Below are positions 24,180 through 32,290 of a stretch of DNA of 64,000 nucleotides, in pieces (the stretch's first letter is position 1; each line of letters starts with the position of its first letter). The translations under genes were made by a program, and so were the position numbers. A model generated the notes under the pieces. That model saw nothing but the letters and a program-made list of their open reading frames with translations. It had not been told where the DNA came from and ran no database searches. The DNA lies in the NCBI RefSeq assembly GCF_016860545.1, contig NZ_BNEB01000003.1, forward strand, positions 1,426,001 to 1,490,000, written 5' to 3'. Source of the DNA: Streptomyces asoensis (lineage in GTDB: Bacteria > Actinomycetota > Actinomycetes > Streptomycetales > Streptomycetaceae).

Positions 24180-25859
24180 ATGCCTCAGGGGACCATGCCC
24201 GGAACCGTGCTGCTGCTCGCGGCCTCGCCCAGGGGCAAGGGGTGTCTGGTCGACGCGGCTTCCGTGCTCCCCGTACTGGCGGCCGTGGCGCCCTCCGTGC
24301 TCGCCGGCACCGACACCGCGAACGTCGTCGAACTCGCCGATCCGCTCGACCCGCAGGCCGTGCTGACCCGGCTGCGGGCCGCCGCCGTGACCCCCGGACC
24401 GCTGACGCTGTTCGTCGCCGGACAGCTGCAACTCGACCGGCGGCAGCGGCTGCCGCACCTGGCGCTCGCCCGTACGACGCCCGCGACCGTGCGGTACACG
24501 GCGTTCCCGTGGCACTGGCTGCGCGAGGAGCTGCGGCTGCGGCCGGCCGGCGCCACGACGGTGGTGCTCGATCTGCGCGCGGACCAGGAGACGTGGGACT
24601 GGCTGAGCGGGAACGCCCTGGACTGCGGGTCCGCGGTGACCGTGTACGGCAGGGTCGCCCCGCCGCCCGGGCGCCGGGCCGTCGCCGTGCCGTCGTACAT
24701 GAAGGCGGTCGCGACGATACTGCGCAGCGGGGGGCGCCCGGAGCTGGAACGCCTGCATCACGCGGCGCTGGCCCGGATCGCGGGCGAGGGCGAGCGCGGT
24801 GACCTGTTCTTCCCCGCCGCCCCCCGGCCCTGCCCGGCGCCCCGCCCCGACACCCCGCCCGCCCCGAGCGCTGCGCCGCACCCCCCGGTCGCGCCCCCGG
24901 CGGCCGTGGCACCCCTGCCCGTGTCCGGCGCCTGGCCCCGGCCCACGCCCTCGGATCCGGCCGAGGCCGTGCTTCCGCCTGCGGCCGAGGGCCTTGCGGG
25001 CGCTGTGCCCGTGTCCGGCGCCGCGGTGCTGCCTCCGGACCTGGACCCGGCCGTGCTTCTGCCTGCGGCCGCGAGCCCGGCGGGTGTGGTGCCGGTGGTG
25101 GGTGTTCTGCCGTTGTCGGCGGCTCCGGTTCCCTTCGGCTCTGAGTCCCCGCCCGGCGTCCCGCCGTCGGCCGGCGCCGTGCCCCTGCTCGACGTCCCGC
25201 CGCCGGTGGTGGCTGCGGGACCGGACAGGGTCGGGGTTCCGGGGGCGGGGGACGGCGCCGCGGCTCTGTCCGTGGGTGCGGCCCTGGCCGTGGTGCCCGC
25301 GCCCCGGGCGTTGCCCGCAGGGTCGGACGCCGAGGAGCGGGGCGGGGGCCCGGGCGGGACGGAGCACGGCTCCGCGCAGGCCGCCGGGTCACCCGGGCCG
25401 CCGGGCCCGGCCGCGTCGGCGGAGGACGCGGATCCGCACGCCGCCCTTGCCGATGCCGTCCGCGACGGGCGGCACGCCGACGCCGACGGGCTCGCCGCGC
25501 GCTGCGAGCGGGAGGCCGCCCGCTCGTTCGGGGCCGGCTCCGAGGAGGCCCTGCACTGGGCCGAGGTCCGGGCGGACCTGGCGATGTTCGCCGGGGACGC
25601 CGAGCGCAGCTGCCGTACCTGGATGGCGGTTGCCGTCGCGCGGCTGGAGGCCGGGCAGCCGGCCGACGCGCCTGCCGTGGAGACGGCGGTCGACCGGGCG
25701 CACCACCAGTGGGGACGGATCCCCGACGTGACGCGGGCCCGCGAACTGGGTCAGGCGGTCGTGCAGTTGCGCGCCCGGGTGCCGGGCCGCCGCGAGGGGG
25801 CCCTGGACCACGTACGGCAGCAGTTGAGCCGCCTGGGCCGGTTGCAGCCCCACGGGTGA
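24180..25859 (+). CDS. Caspase-fold-like protein lacking catalytic residues, with Pro/Ala linker and helical C-terminus
   Basis: 559 residues. The N-terminal 215 residues (GPLTLFVAGQLQLDRRQRLPH, FPWHWLREELRLRPAGATTVVLDLRADQETW, YMKAVATILRSGGRPELERLHHAAL) have the strand/motif order of caspase-like proteases. The positions where a catalytic His (after VAG) and Cys (after VLD) would be expected are not those residues. A long Pro/Ala/Val linker (about 220-415) precedes a TPR-like helical region (ADAVRDGRHADADGLAARCEREAARSFG). I infer a scaffold or pseudoenzyme, not a protease. The segment AGGGGACCATGCC is duplicated, giving two in-frame starts (24180 and 24195) with their own ribosome-binding sites. 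Confidence 0.72.
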   Translation: MPQGTMPGTVLLLAASPRGKGCLVDAASVLPVLAAVAPSVLAGTDTANVVELADPLDPQAVLTRLRAAAVTPGPLTLFVAGQLQLDRRQRLPHLALARTTPATVRYTAFPWHWLREELRLRPAGATTVVLDLRADQETWDWLSGNALDCGSAVTVYGRVAPPPGRRAVAVPSYMKAVATILRSGGRPELERLHHAALARIAGEGERGDLFFPAAPRPCPAPRPDTPPAPSAAPHPPVAPPAAVAPLPVSGAWPRPTPSDPAEAVLPPAAEGLAGAVPVSGAAVLPPDLDPAVLLPAAASPAGVVPVVGVLPLSAAPVPFGSESPPGVPPSAGAVPLLDVPPPVVAAGPDRVGVPGAGDGAAALSVGAALAVVPAPRALPAGSDAEERGGGPGGTEHGSAQAAGSPGPPGPAASAEDADPHAALADAVRDGRHADADGLAARCEREAARSFGAGSEEALHWAEVRADLAMFAGDAERSCRTWMAVAVARLEAGQPADAPAVETAVDRAHHQWGRIPDVTRARELGQAVVQLRARVPGRREGALDHVRQQLSRLGRLQPHG

Positions 25860-25897
25860 GCCGCCGCGGAGCACCCGCGCGGGCGTCGGCGCAGGCG

Positions 25898-26080
25898 TCA
25901 GCGGTGACCCGTGGTGTCGTGGCGGGCCGTCGGCGGGGCCGGGTCGGCGTCCGTGGCTCTGGCCGGGCCCGCGTTGGCCGCGGTGATCAGGGCCGTGACG
26001 GCCAGCACCGCCGCGGCGACCGCTCTGGCGAAGGGCGCGGAAGGGCGTGCGGATGTGCGTGCGGATGTGCGTCCGGGCAC
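25898..26080 (-). CDS. Small secreted peptide, 60 aa
   Basis: GTG start at 26080 after GCGAGGTAGCC. The product has a basic N-terminus (MPGRTSARTSARPSA), a hydrophobic segment (FARAVAAAVLAVTALITAANA) and a short polar tail ending in HDTTGHR. This is a textbook signal peptide with a mature part of about 23 residues. It diverges from the XRE-TPR regulator, and the palindromic operator lies between the two starts, so regulation by that protein is likely. The function is unknown; being so short it could also be a chance frame. Confidence 0.55.
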   Translation of the reverse strand: MPGRTSARTSARPSAPFARAVAAAVLAVTALITAANAGPARATDADPAPPTARHDTTGHR

Positions 26081-26127
26081 GGCTACCTCGCAACGTCGAC
26101 GACTGCGATACTCACGTCAGCCAGCTA

Positions 26128-26157
26128 TTAAGCATGCTTAACTCGCCGTTTAACCTA
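26128..26157. promoter_or_regulatory. Palindromic operator and A/T-rich promoter upstream of XRE-TPR regulator
   Basis: TTAAGCATGCTTAA (26128-26141) is a perfect 14-bp palindrome, followed by GTTTAACC (26149-26156), which contains another half-site (TTAAC). The region is strikingly A/T-rich for this genome. XRE-family proteins usually bind short palindromes next to their own gene, so autoregulation is probable. Confidence 0.7.
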
Positions 26158-26211
26158 GAGGCTGGGATAGTCCAACGGCAAGAGGCACAGGGGCAGTTGG
26201 GGGAGACCGGC

Positions 26212-27555
26212 GTGGGAGAGCGGGACGAGCCGGAGGTCGTGGGGCGCCGGGTGCAGCGGTTGCGCGTCGAACGGGGGCTCACACAGCGGCAGTTGGCCGA
26301 ACCGACCTACACCCCTGCCTATGTCTCCACACTGGAGGCCGGCCGGGTGCGGCCCTCCGACGACGCGCTGAAACACATCGCCGACCGCCTCGGCGTCGAC
26401 TTCGAGGAGCTGGCGACCGGCAGGCCCGCCCGTCTCGTCACGGATCTGCGGCTGCGCCTCACCGAGGCACAGCGGTCGCTGGCCACCGGCGAGGCCGAGG
26501 AGGCGGCCCGGCAGTACACCGCGCTGCTCACGGAGGCCCGCGAGCACGGGCTCGAGGAGGAGCAGGCCACCGCGCTGCTCGGCCTCGGGGAGTGCGGGAT
26601 CGACACCGGCGACCTGGACACGGCCCTGCGCTGCTTCGAACGCGCCGAGGCCTGCCTCGCGGGGGCGCCGCTCCCGGCCCGCGTCCCCGCCCTGCGCGGC
26701 CGGGCCGTCGCCCACTACCTCGCCGGTGAGCTGCGGTACGCCGTCTACCTGCTGGAGTCGACCCTCGACGAGCTCAACCGGGGCGGCCTGCACGACCCCG
26801 ACGCGCTGCTCCTGCTCTACGCCTCCGTCATCGGCCCGTACATGGACATGGGCGCCCAGGCCCGCGCCGCGCAGGCCGCCGAGTTCGCCCTGGCCCTCGC
26901 GCCCCAGGTGGGCGATCCCGCCCTGGTGGCCCGGATGCACCGTTCCGTCGCGCGGACGCTGCTCGCCGAGGGCCGGCTCGCGGAGGCCGACGCCTCGCTG
27001 GCCAAGGCGGCCGAGCTCTACCGCCAGCTCCAGCTCCGTACCGAGCTCGCCAACTGCCACTGGATGCGCGGCTACGTGTACGCCCAGAACGGCGAGCTGG
27101 AGTCCGCCGAGGAGGAGCTGAAGCAGGCCCAGACGATGCTCTCCGCCCAGCGGGCCGCCCTCTACAGCAGCCAGGTCGCCGTCGAACTGGCCGACGTCCT
27201 GCACCGGCGGGGCAAGTCGCAGGAGGCCGCCGCACTGCTGCACACCGTGCTCGGGGACCTGTCGCCCGAGCGCGGCGCCGTGCACTCGGCGGGCGCGCAC
27301 CGGCTGCTCGGGATCATCGCCGAGGACGCCCGGGACACCGAGGCGGCGGAGGAGCACTACGTACGGGCGCTGAGCCTGCTGGAGCGGGCGGGGGCGGCGG
27401 GGGACCTCGCCGACCTGTGCCGGATGCTGGGCGATCTGCTGCGGCGGACCGGCCGGGTGGAGGCGGCGCTGGACGCGTACCGCACCGGGCTCGGCCACCG
27501 TACGGCGCCGGGCACGACGACGCTGGGGCCGGCGCCCGCGCAGCCGCCGCTGTAG
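26212..27555 (+). CDS. XRE-family regulator with TPR repeats
   Basis: 447 residues from GTG 26212, preceded by GGGGGAG. The N-terminal helix-turn-helix (about 8-65: VVGRRVQRLRVERGLTQRQLAEPTYTPAYVSTLEAGRVRPS) is followed by a continuous array of tetratricopeptide-like helices to the C-terminus (for example EEAARQYTALLTEAREHGL and LDTALRCFERAEACLAG). The architecture resembles PlcR/Rgg-type quorum regulators, in which the TPR part binds a peptide. The adjacent 60-residue exported peptide gene raises that possibility but does not prove it. An ATG far upstream (26047) would read through the operator and is rejected. Confidence 0.88.
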   Translation: MGERDEPEVVGRRVQRLRVERGLTQRQLAEPTYTPAYVSTLEAGRVRPSDDALKHIADRLGVDFEELATGRPARLVTDLRLRLTEAQRSLATGEAEEAARQYTALLTEAREHGLEEEQATALLGLGECGIDTGDLDTALRCFERAEACLAGAPLPARVPALRGRAVAHYLAGELRYAVYLLESTLDELNRGGLHDPDALLLLYASVIGPYMDMGAQARAAQAAEFALALAPQVGDPALVARMHRSVARTLLAEGRLAEADASLAKAAELYRQLQLRTELANCHWMRGYVYAQNGELESAEEELKQAQTMLSAQRAALYSSQVAVELADVLHRRGKSQEAAALLHTVLGDLSPERGAVHSAGAHRLLGIIAEDARDTEAAEEHYVRALSLLERAGAAGDLADLCRMLGDLLRRTGRVEAALDAYRTGLGHRTAPGTTTLGPAPAQPPL

Positions 27556-27580
27556 GGGCACAGCGTCCTCCTGGGAAAGC

Positions 27581-27612
27581 GGCGCCTCGCGCACAGGCGC
27601 CGTCGTTAGCGT
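27581..27612 (+). promoter_or_regulatory. Inverted repeat and -10 of the permease gene (leaderless)
   Basis: GGCGCCT (27581-27587) and AGGCGCC (27595-27601) form an inverted repeat over the expected -35 region. TAGCGT at 27607-27612 ends 6 nt before the GTG start, consistent with a leaderless mRNA. A repressor or metal sensor could bind the repeat. Confidence 0.45.
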
Positions 27613-27618
27613 GCGGGC

Positions 27619-28648
27619 GTGGAGAACCGACGGACCGTGGCCGACGGCGCACGGGTCGTCGTGCGCGCGTCCGTGTACGCCGTGTACGCCCTGCTCGGCG
27701 GCGCCGCGCTCGTCGCCCTCGCGACCGTCGTGTCGTTCCTCGGGCCGCTGCTCGCCCTCGATCTCTACACGCCGCCGGTGGCCGCCTGGTGGACGGTCTT
27801 CACCGCCGTCGCCGTCCAGGGGGTGCCCTTCCTCCTGCTCGGCACGGTCGTCTCCGCGGCGATCGGCGCGTTCGTGCCGGACCGGGTGCTGCGGCGGCTG
27901 CTGCCGCGCAGCCCCGCGCTCGCCGTGCCGCTCGCCGGACTCGCCGGGGCGGTGCTGCCCGGCTGCGAGTGCGCCTCCGTGCCGGTGGCCGGGAGCCTGA
28001 TGCGGCGCGGGGTGGCACCGGCGGCCGCCCTGGCCTTCCTGCTCTCCGCGCCCGCGATCAACCCGGTGGTGCTCGTCGCGACCTCTCTCGCCTTTCCCGG
28101 CCGGCCGGAGATGGTCCTGGCCCGGCTGCTCGCCTCGCTCGGCACCGCCGTGGTGATGGGCTGGCTGTGGGCGCGGTTCGGCAGGGAGGAGTGGCTGCGG
28201 CCACCCGGGCGCGGGGCGGCGCCGGCGGAGCGCACCGCCGGGCCGCGGGCGTTCCTCGACGGTCTCCGGCACGACTTCCTGCACGCGGGCGGCTTCCTGG
28301 TGCTGGGGGCGGCGGCCGCGGCGACCTTCGGCGTCGCCGTGCCGCGTGCGGTCCTCGACGTGTTCACCGGCTCGCCCTGGCTCGCCCTGGCTCGCGGTGC
28401 CGCTGCTGGCCGCGCTGGCCGTGGTGCTGTGCGTGTGCAGCGAGGCGGACGCCTTCGTCGCCGCCTCCCTGAGCGCCTTCCCGGCCACGGCGCGGCTGGC
28501 CTTCATGGTGGTGGGCCCGATGGTGGACCTGAAGCTCGTCGCCCTCCAGGCGGGAACCTTCGGCCGTTCCTTCGCCGTACGGTTCGCCTCGGCGACCTGG
28601 CTGGTGGCCGTGGCCGCCGGTGTGCTCGTGGGGTGGTGGCTGCTGTGA
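27619..28648 (+). pseudogene. YraQ/UPF0718-family permease, frameshifted by a 10-bp duplication
   Basis: From GTG 27619 the frame encodes a permease with about seven helices and the conserved core PGCECASVPVAG, GVAPAAALAFLLSAPAINP. At 28371-28390 CTCGCCCTGG is present twice in tandem. Removing one copy restores a 339-residue protein continuing LAVPLLAALAVVLCVCSEADAFVAASL to the TGA at 28646-28648. As given, the gene shifts frame and its reading runs on into the frame of the next gene. YraQ/ArsP-like permeases export metal(loid)s or thiol compounds. The downstream TIGR03943 protein is its usual partner. It may be a true pseudogene, phase variation or a sequencing error. Confidence 0.88.
28371..28390 (+). 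repeat. 10-bp tandem duplication causing frameshift
   Basis: CTCGCCCTGG at 28371-28380 is repeated exactly at 28381-28390. It adds 10 bp (frame +1) inside the permease gene. Confidence 0.97.
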
Positions 28649-29379
28649 GGCGGTACGGACCGGCGGCGCTGCTCCTGCTGACGGGCGGCGCGGTCCTGCG
28701 GATCACTCTCCTCGGCGACCTCTACCTGCGCTACGTGCAGGCCGGCCTGCGGCCCTACCTGATCGTGTCCGGGGCCGCGCTGGTCCTGCTGGGCCTCGTG
28801 ACGGCCGTCCTCCCCCACCACGGCGACGGCGGCGGCCCCACCGGTCACGTGGGTCACGCGGGTCACTCCCACGGGCCCGGCGGGCCCCGCGTGGCCTGGC
28901 TGCTCACCCTGCCCGCCCTCGCCCTCCTCCTCTTCCCGCCCCCGGCGCTCGGCTCCTACAGCGCCGGCCGGGAGGCGGCCCAGCGGGCCGCGCAGGGTGT
29001 GGGGACCTTCCCGGCGCTGCCCGCGGGGGACCCCGTGGAGCTGACCGTCGCCGCGTTCAGCTCACGCGCGATCTACGACAGCGGACGGTCGCTGAAGGGC
29101 CGTACGGTCCGCCTGACCGGCTTCGTCACCCACGGTGACGACGGCGCCTGGTACGTCACCCGGCTCGTGGTCACCTGCTGCGCCGCCGACGCCACCACCG
29201 GCAAGGTCGAGGTCCGGGACGCGGGCGACGAGGTCCTGCCGGCCGACACCTGGGTCACCGTCACCGGCACCTGGCGCCCGCGGGGCGCGCTCGGCTCCGA
29301 CGCGGCGTGGCCGCCGGTGCTGGACGCCGTCACGCTCAGGCGGGTGGCGCAGCCGGCGGACCCGTACGAGAAGCCGTGA
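28645..29379 (+). CDS. TIGR03943 family permease-associated protein (DUF1980)
   Basis: 244 residues from GTG 28645, which overlaps the permease stop as GTGA, implying translational coupling. There are two N-terminal helices, a His-rich loop (HHGDGGGPTGHVGHAGHSHGPGG), a third helix, and a C-terminal soluble OB-like domain (VRLTGFVTHGDDGAWYVTRLVVTCCAADATTGKVEVRD) with the CC motif typical of the family. It is normally encoded next to UPF0718 permeases as the second subunit. Intact here, although its partner is frameshifted. The His-rich loop suggests metal contact. Confidence 0.88.
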   Translation: MRRYGPAALLLLTGGAVLRITLLGDLYLRYVQAGLRPYLIVSGAALVLLGLVTAVLPHHGDGGGPTGHVGHAGHSHGPGGPRVAWLLTLPALALLLFPPPALGSYSAGREAAQRAAQGVGTFPALPAGDPVELTVAAFSSRAIYDSGRSLKGRTVRLTGFVTHGDDGAWYVTRLVVTCCAADATTGKVEVRDAGDEVLPADTWVTVTGTWRPRGALGSDAAWPPVLDAVTLRRVAQPADPYEKP

Positions 29380-29458
29380 GGCGGGCCCGGTTCCCCGGGT
29401 GGCCCATGGGTACCCGGCGGCCGAGGGGCGAGCCGGACCGGTGACGGAGGTGATGACC

Positions 29459-30181
29459 GTGGTCCACCTGGGCCGGGACCGCGTCGCCGGGATCGTCGCC
29501 GAGGAGTTGCGGGGCGCCGCCCCGCGGGAGGTGCCGCAGCGGCTGTGCGACGCCGTGCTGAGGCTGCTGCCGGTGGACGACGCGAGCGTGTCGCTGCGGG
29601 GCGACGGGATGCCGGTGCCGCTGAGCGCGAGCGGTGAACGGGCCGGGTATGTGACGGAGTTGCAGGTCACGCTGGGTGACGGGCCCTGTTGTGAGGCCGC
29701 CGAGACGGGGGCGCCGGTCGTCGCCGCGGACCTGACGTCGAACCGGGACGCCTGCCGCTGGCCGGTGTTCGCGCAGCAGGCGGCCGCGGTCGGCGTGCGG
29801 TCGGTGTGCGCCCTGCCGCTGGGGGACGGGGCGGTGTGCGTGGGCACCCTCGACCTCTACCGGGACGAGCCGGGCGAGCTGGCCGCCGACGACATGCGCA
29901 CGGCGCGGGTGCTGGCCGAACTCGTCACGGCGGCGCTGGTGGCACTGCCGACGGCGGAGCCGCACGACCCGGGCGACGCCGGTCACTGGCTCAGCCCGCT
30001 GGCCGCCGGGCACGACGAGGTGTACCAGGCCGTCGGCATGGTGATGGCCCAGCTGGGCATCGCGGCGGACGAGGCGCTGTCTCTGCTGCGCGGCCACGCC
30101 TTCGCGAAGGACACCACCGTGCTGGAGCTGGCCCACGAGGTGGTCACGCTGCGCCTGCGCTTCGACGACCCGGACGTCTGA
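29459..30181 (+). CDS. GAF-ANTAR RNA-binding antiterminator-type regulator
   Basis: 240 residues. The N-terminal GAF domain (about 12-150; VTELQVTLGDGPCCEAAETGAPVVAADL) senses a ligand. The C-terminal ANTAR domain (about 185-240; YQAVGMVMAQLGIAADEALSLLRGHAF, LELAHEVV) binds nascent RNA hairpins to prevent termination. The GTG at 29459 is chosen because GGAGGTGA lies just upstream; ATG 29453 and GTG 29441 are alternatives but overlap or precede that ribosome-binding site. Streptomycetes have many such proteins and the RNA target is unknown. Confidence 0.88.
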   Translation: MVHLGRDRVAGIVAEELRGAAPREVPQRLCDAVLRLLPVDDASVSLRGDGMPVPLSASGERAGYVTELQVTLGDGPCCEAAETGAPVVAADLTSNRDACRWPVFAQQAAAVGVRSVCALPLGDGAVCVGTLDLYRDEPGELAADDMRTARVLAELVTAALVALPTAEPHDPGDAGHWLSPLAAGHDEVYQAVGMVMAQLGIAADEALSLLRGHAFAKDTTVLELAHEVVTLRLRFDDPDV

Positions 30182-30207
30182 GCCCCGCAGCCCGCCCCGA
30201 CTGCCTC

Positions 30208-30993
30208 TCAGATCTGCGCCTTGCCCTGCTGCCTGACGTCCGCCAGCCGCCGGACACCGAGTTGCACGGCCGCCTGGGTCGCCGCGTTCGGCGCGTCGTT
30301 CAGTCCCCCGTTGGTGAAGGCGAAGGCGTCCTGGCCGGCCCGGACGGCGGCGACGTCCAGGGTGAGGGCGGTGGGGTCGCCGCCGGGGTTCTTCTCGGCC
30401 GTCGCCCAGATCGTCAGGGTCACGCGCAGGCCCTGGCGGACGTCGCCCGCCTCCGGCAGCGGCAGCTCGGCCACCTGCGCGTCGAGCACGGTGTCGCCGG
30501 TCGCCCGCGCCGCGAACCGTGCGCACTTCTGCGGCATCGTCCTCAGCCAGGCCACCTGGCGGTCGACGTCGGCCGGACGCGCACCGCTGAGCTGGTAGCG
30601 CAGCTGGGCGCCGACGTCGGGGTCGTCGAGTCCGACGACCGCGCGGGCGGGGGCGCCGAGCAGCTCGTCGGAGTAGAGGGCGTCCAGGAGTTTCTGGCAG
30701 TCGGGGCTGGTCGTGGTCGCCTTGAGGATGCCGTCCCGCCAGGTGGCGGCGCCCTGGGTCGGGGTCCAGGGCGCGCCCAGGTCGGACGGGGTGAGGAGGG
30801 CGGCGCGCGCCTGCGCCTCGCTGAGCACGGGGGAGGTGGCCGGCGCGGTGGGCCGGGCCGAGGTCCGCTCGACGGTGGGCGTGGCCGGGGCGGCGGTCGG
30901 CGGGTGTTCCAGACCGAGGGTGGCGCAGCCGGTGGTGACGGCGGCGACCGTGCCGAGGACGAGGGCGGAGGCCAGGTGGGTGGTACGGGCCAT
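30208..30993 (-). CDS. Secreted lipoprotein, 261 aa
   Basis: The signal peptide ends in lipobox VTTGC (Cys about 23). A Thr/Pro-rich linker is followed by a domain (SEAQARAALLTPSDLGAPWTPT, MPQKCARFAARATGDTVLDAQVAELPLPEAGD, VAAVRAGQDAFAFT) similar to the sensor-like extracytoplasmic domains found in actinobacterial lipoproteins and PknH-type kinases. It is convergent with the GAF-ANTAR gene. The role is unknown, probably envelope-associated. Confidence 0.82.
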   Translation of the reverse strand: MARTTHLASALVLGTVAAVTTGCATLGLEHPPTAAPATPTVERTSARPTAPATSPVLSEAQARAALLTPSDLGAPWTPTQGAATWRDGILKATTTSPDCQKLLDALYSDELLGAPARAVVGLDDPDVGAQLRYQLSGARPADVDRQVAWLRTMPQKCARFAARATGDTVLDAQVAELPLPEAGDVRQGLRVTLTIWATAEKNPGGDPTALTLDVAAVRAGQDAFAFTNGGLNDAPNAATQAAVQLGVRRLADVRQQGKAQI

Positions 30994-31268
30994 CGGGGGG
31001 TGCCTCCAGAAGTGCGCGCGGTGCCGGGCGTGTGCTCACCGGTCGGGTCCGCCGGGGACGTCTGCCGGCCGGCGGGCCGGGTGTGCCTCCTCCCACGGCA
31101 ACACCGGTGTCACGGGCCGACCAGCGCGGCGGGCCGTACGGGTTACCGGCGCTGGTGCGGGCGGGTGGCGGCCCGGCCGCACGGGTGCCCCGCGGGACCG
31201 GACGGGTCCGGGTCCGCCCGCATAGGGTCGGTGGTGACGGCGACCGTGGTGCGGAAGGAGTCCCGAAG

Positions 31269-32228
31269 GTGACCGAGCAGCCCATCCCCGTGATCATCGA
31301 CTGCGACACGGGTGTCGACGACGCCCTCGCGCTGCTGTTCGCCGTCCGTCACCCCGGCCTGGACGTGCGGGCGGTGACCTGCGTGGCCGGGAACACGGAC
31401 GTGGACGGAGTGGTCCGCAACACGCTCACCGTGCTGGAGCACGCGGGCGCCGGGGACATCCCGGTCGCCCGGGGTGCCGAGCGCCCGCTGATCGAACCGG
31501 TCCGCACGGCGTCCCACGTGCACGGGCAGGACGGCATGGGCGACCTGGGGCTGCCCGCGCCGACCCGGCGGCCGGTCGACGTGGACGCGGTCGCGCTGCT
31601 GCGCCGCGAGATCCTCGCCTCCCCGCGTCCGGTCACCCTCGTGCCCACCGCCCCGCTGACCAACATCGCCCTGCTGCTGCGCACCCACCCGGAGGTGACG
31701 CGCAACATCGAGCGGATCGTGTTCATGGGCGGCGCCGTGACGACCGGGAACGCCACGCCGGTCGCGGAGTTCAACGTGTGGCACGACCCGGAGGCGGCGG
31801 CGGTCCTGCTCACCGCGGGCGTGCCGATCACCATGTACGGCCTGGACGTGTTCAAGCGGGTCCTGGTCCCGGCGGCGGACGTGGCGCGGCTGCGGGCGAG
31901 TGCGGAGCCGCGTCTGCGGCTGGCGGGCGAGCTGCTCGCCCACCGTGATCCGGCGACCTCCGGTGATCCCACCCCGACCGGCGGGCTCGGTGACGCGGGC
32001 GCGGTGTGCGCGGTGGCCGATCCGGCGGGGCTGACCACCGAGCCGCTCCCGGTCGAGGTCTCCCTCGCCCCGGGCCCGGCCCGCGGCCAGACGGTCGTCG
32101 ACCGCCGTCCGCGTCCGGGAGAGTCCGAGATCCACGAGGGCGCACGCGAGAACGCCCTGGTGGACGTGGCCCTGGACGTCGATGTGGAGCGCTACGTCAA
32201 ACTCTGGCTGACCACCCTGGAGGGCTGA
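31269..32228 (+). CDS. Inosine-uridine preferring nucleoside hydrolase
   Basis: 319 residues from GTG 31269 with AAGGAG upstream. The N-terminal Ca2+-binding signature IIDCDTGVDDALALL is intact. Further family motifs include VTCVAGNTDVDGVVRNTL, VPTAPLTNIALLL, IVFMGGAV and EFNVWHDPEAAAVLL. These enzymes hydrolyse the N-glycosidic bond of ribonucleosides for salvage. No signal peptide is present. A strong hairpin follows. Confidence 0.95.
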   Translation: MTEQPIPVIIDCDTGVDDALALLFAVRHPGLDVRAVTCVAGNTDVDGVVRNTLTVLEHAGAGDIPVARGAERPLIEPVRTASHVHGQDGMGDLGLPAPTRRPVDVDAVALLRREILASPRPVTLVPTAPLTNIALLLRTHPEVTRNIERIVFMGGAVTTGNATPVAEFNVWHDPEAAAVLLTAGVPITMYGLDVFKRVLVPAADVARLRASAEPRLRLAGELLAHRDPATSGDPTPTGGLGDAGAVCAVADPAGLTTEPLPVEVSLAPGPARGQTVVDRRPRPGESEIHEGARENALVDVALDVDVERYVKLWLTTLEG

Positions 32229-32236
32229 CCGCTCCG

Positions 32237-32282
32237 CGGCCCCCACCCCTACGTCCCGTGCGGGCCGCAGGGGTGGGGGCCG
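32237..32282. terminator. Bidirectional terminator hairpin
   Basis: CGGCCCCCACCCCT (32237-32250) pairs perfectly with 32269-32282 across an 18-nt GC-rich loop. It lies between the convergent nucleoside hydrolase and LAETG protein genes. Confidence 0.85.
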
Positions 32283-32290
32283 GTCGGGGG

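Noticed and set aside
27619..29379. A single 586-residue permease-TIGR03943 fusion
   Set aside because: The middle (about residues 258-342) is out-of-frame gibberish; deletion of one 10-bp unit restores two normal coupled genes.
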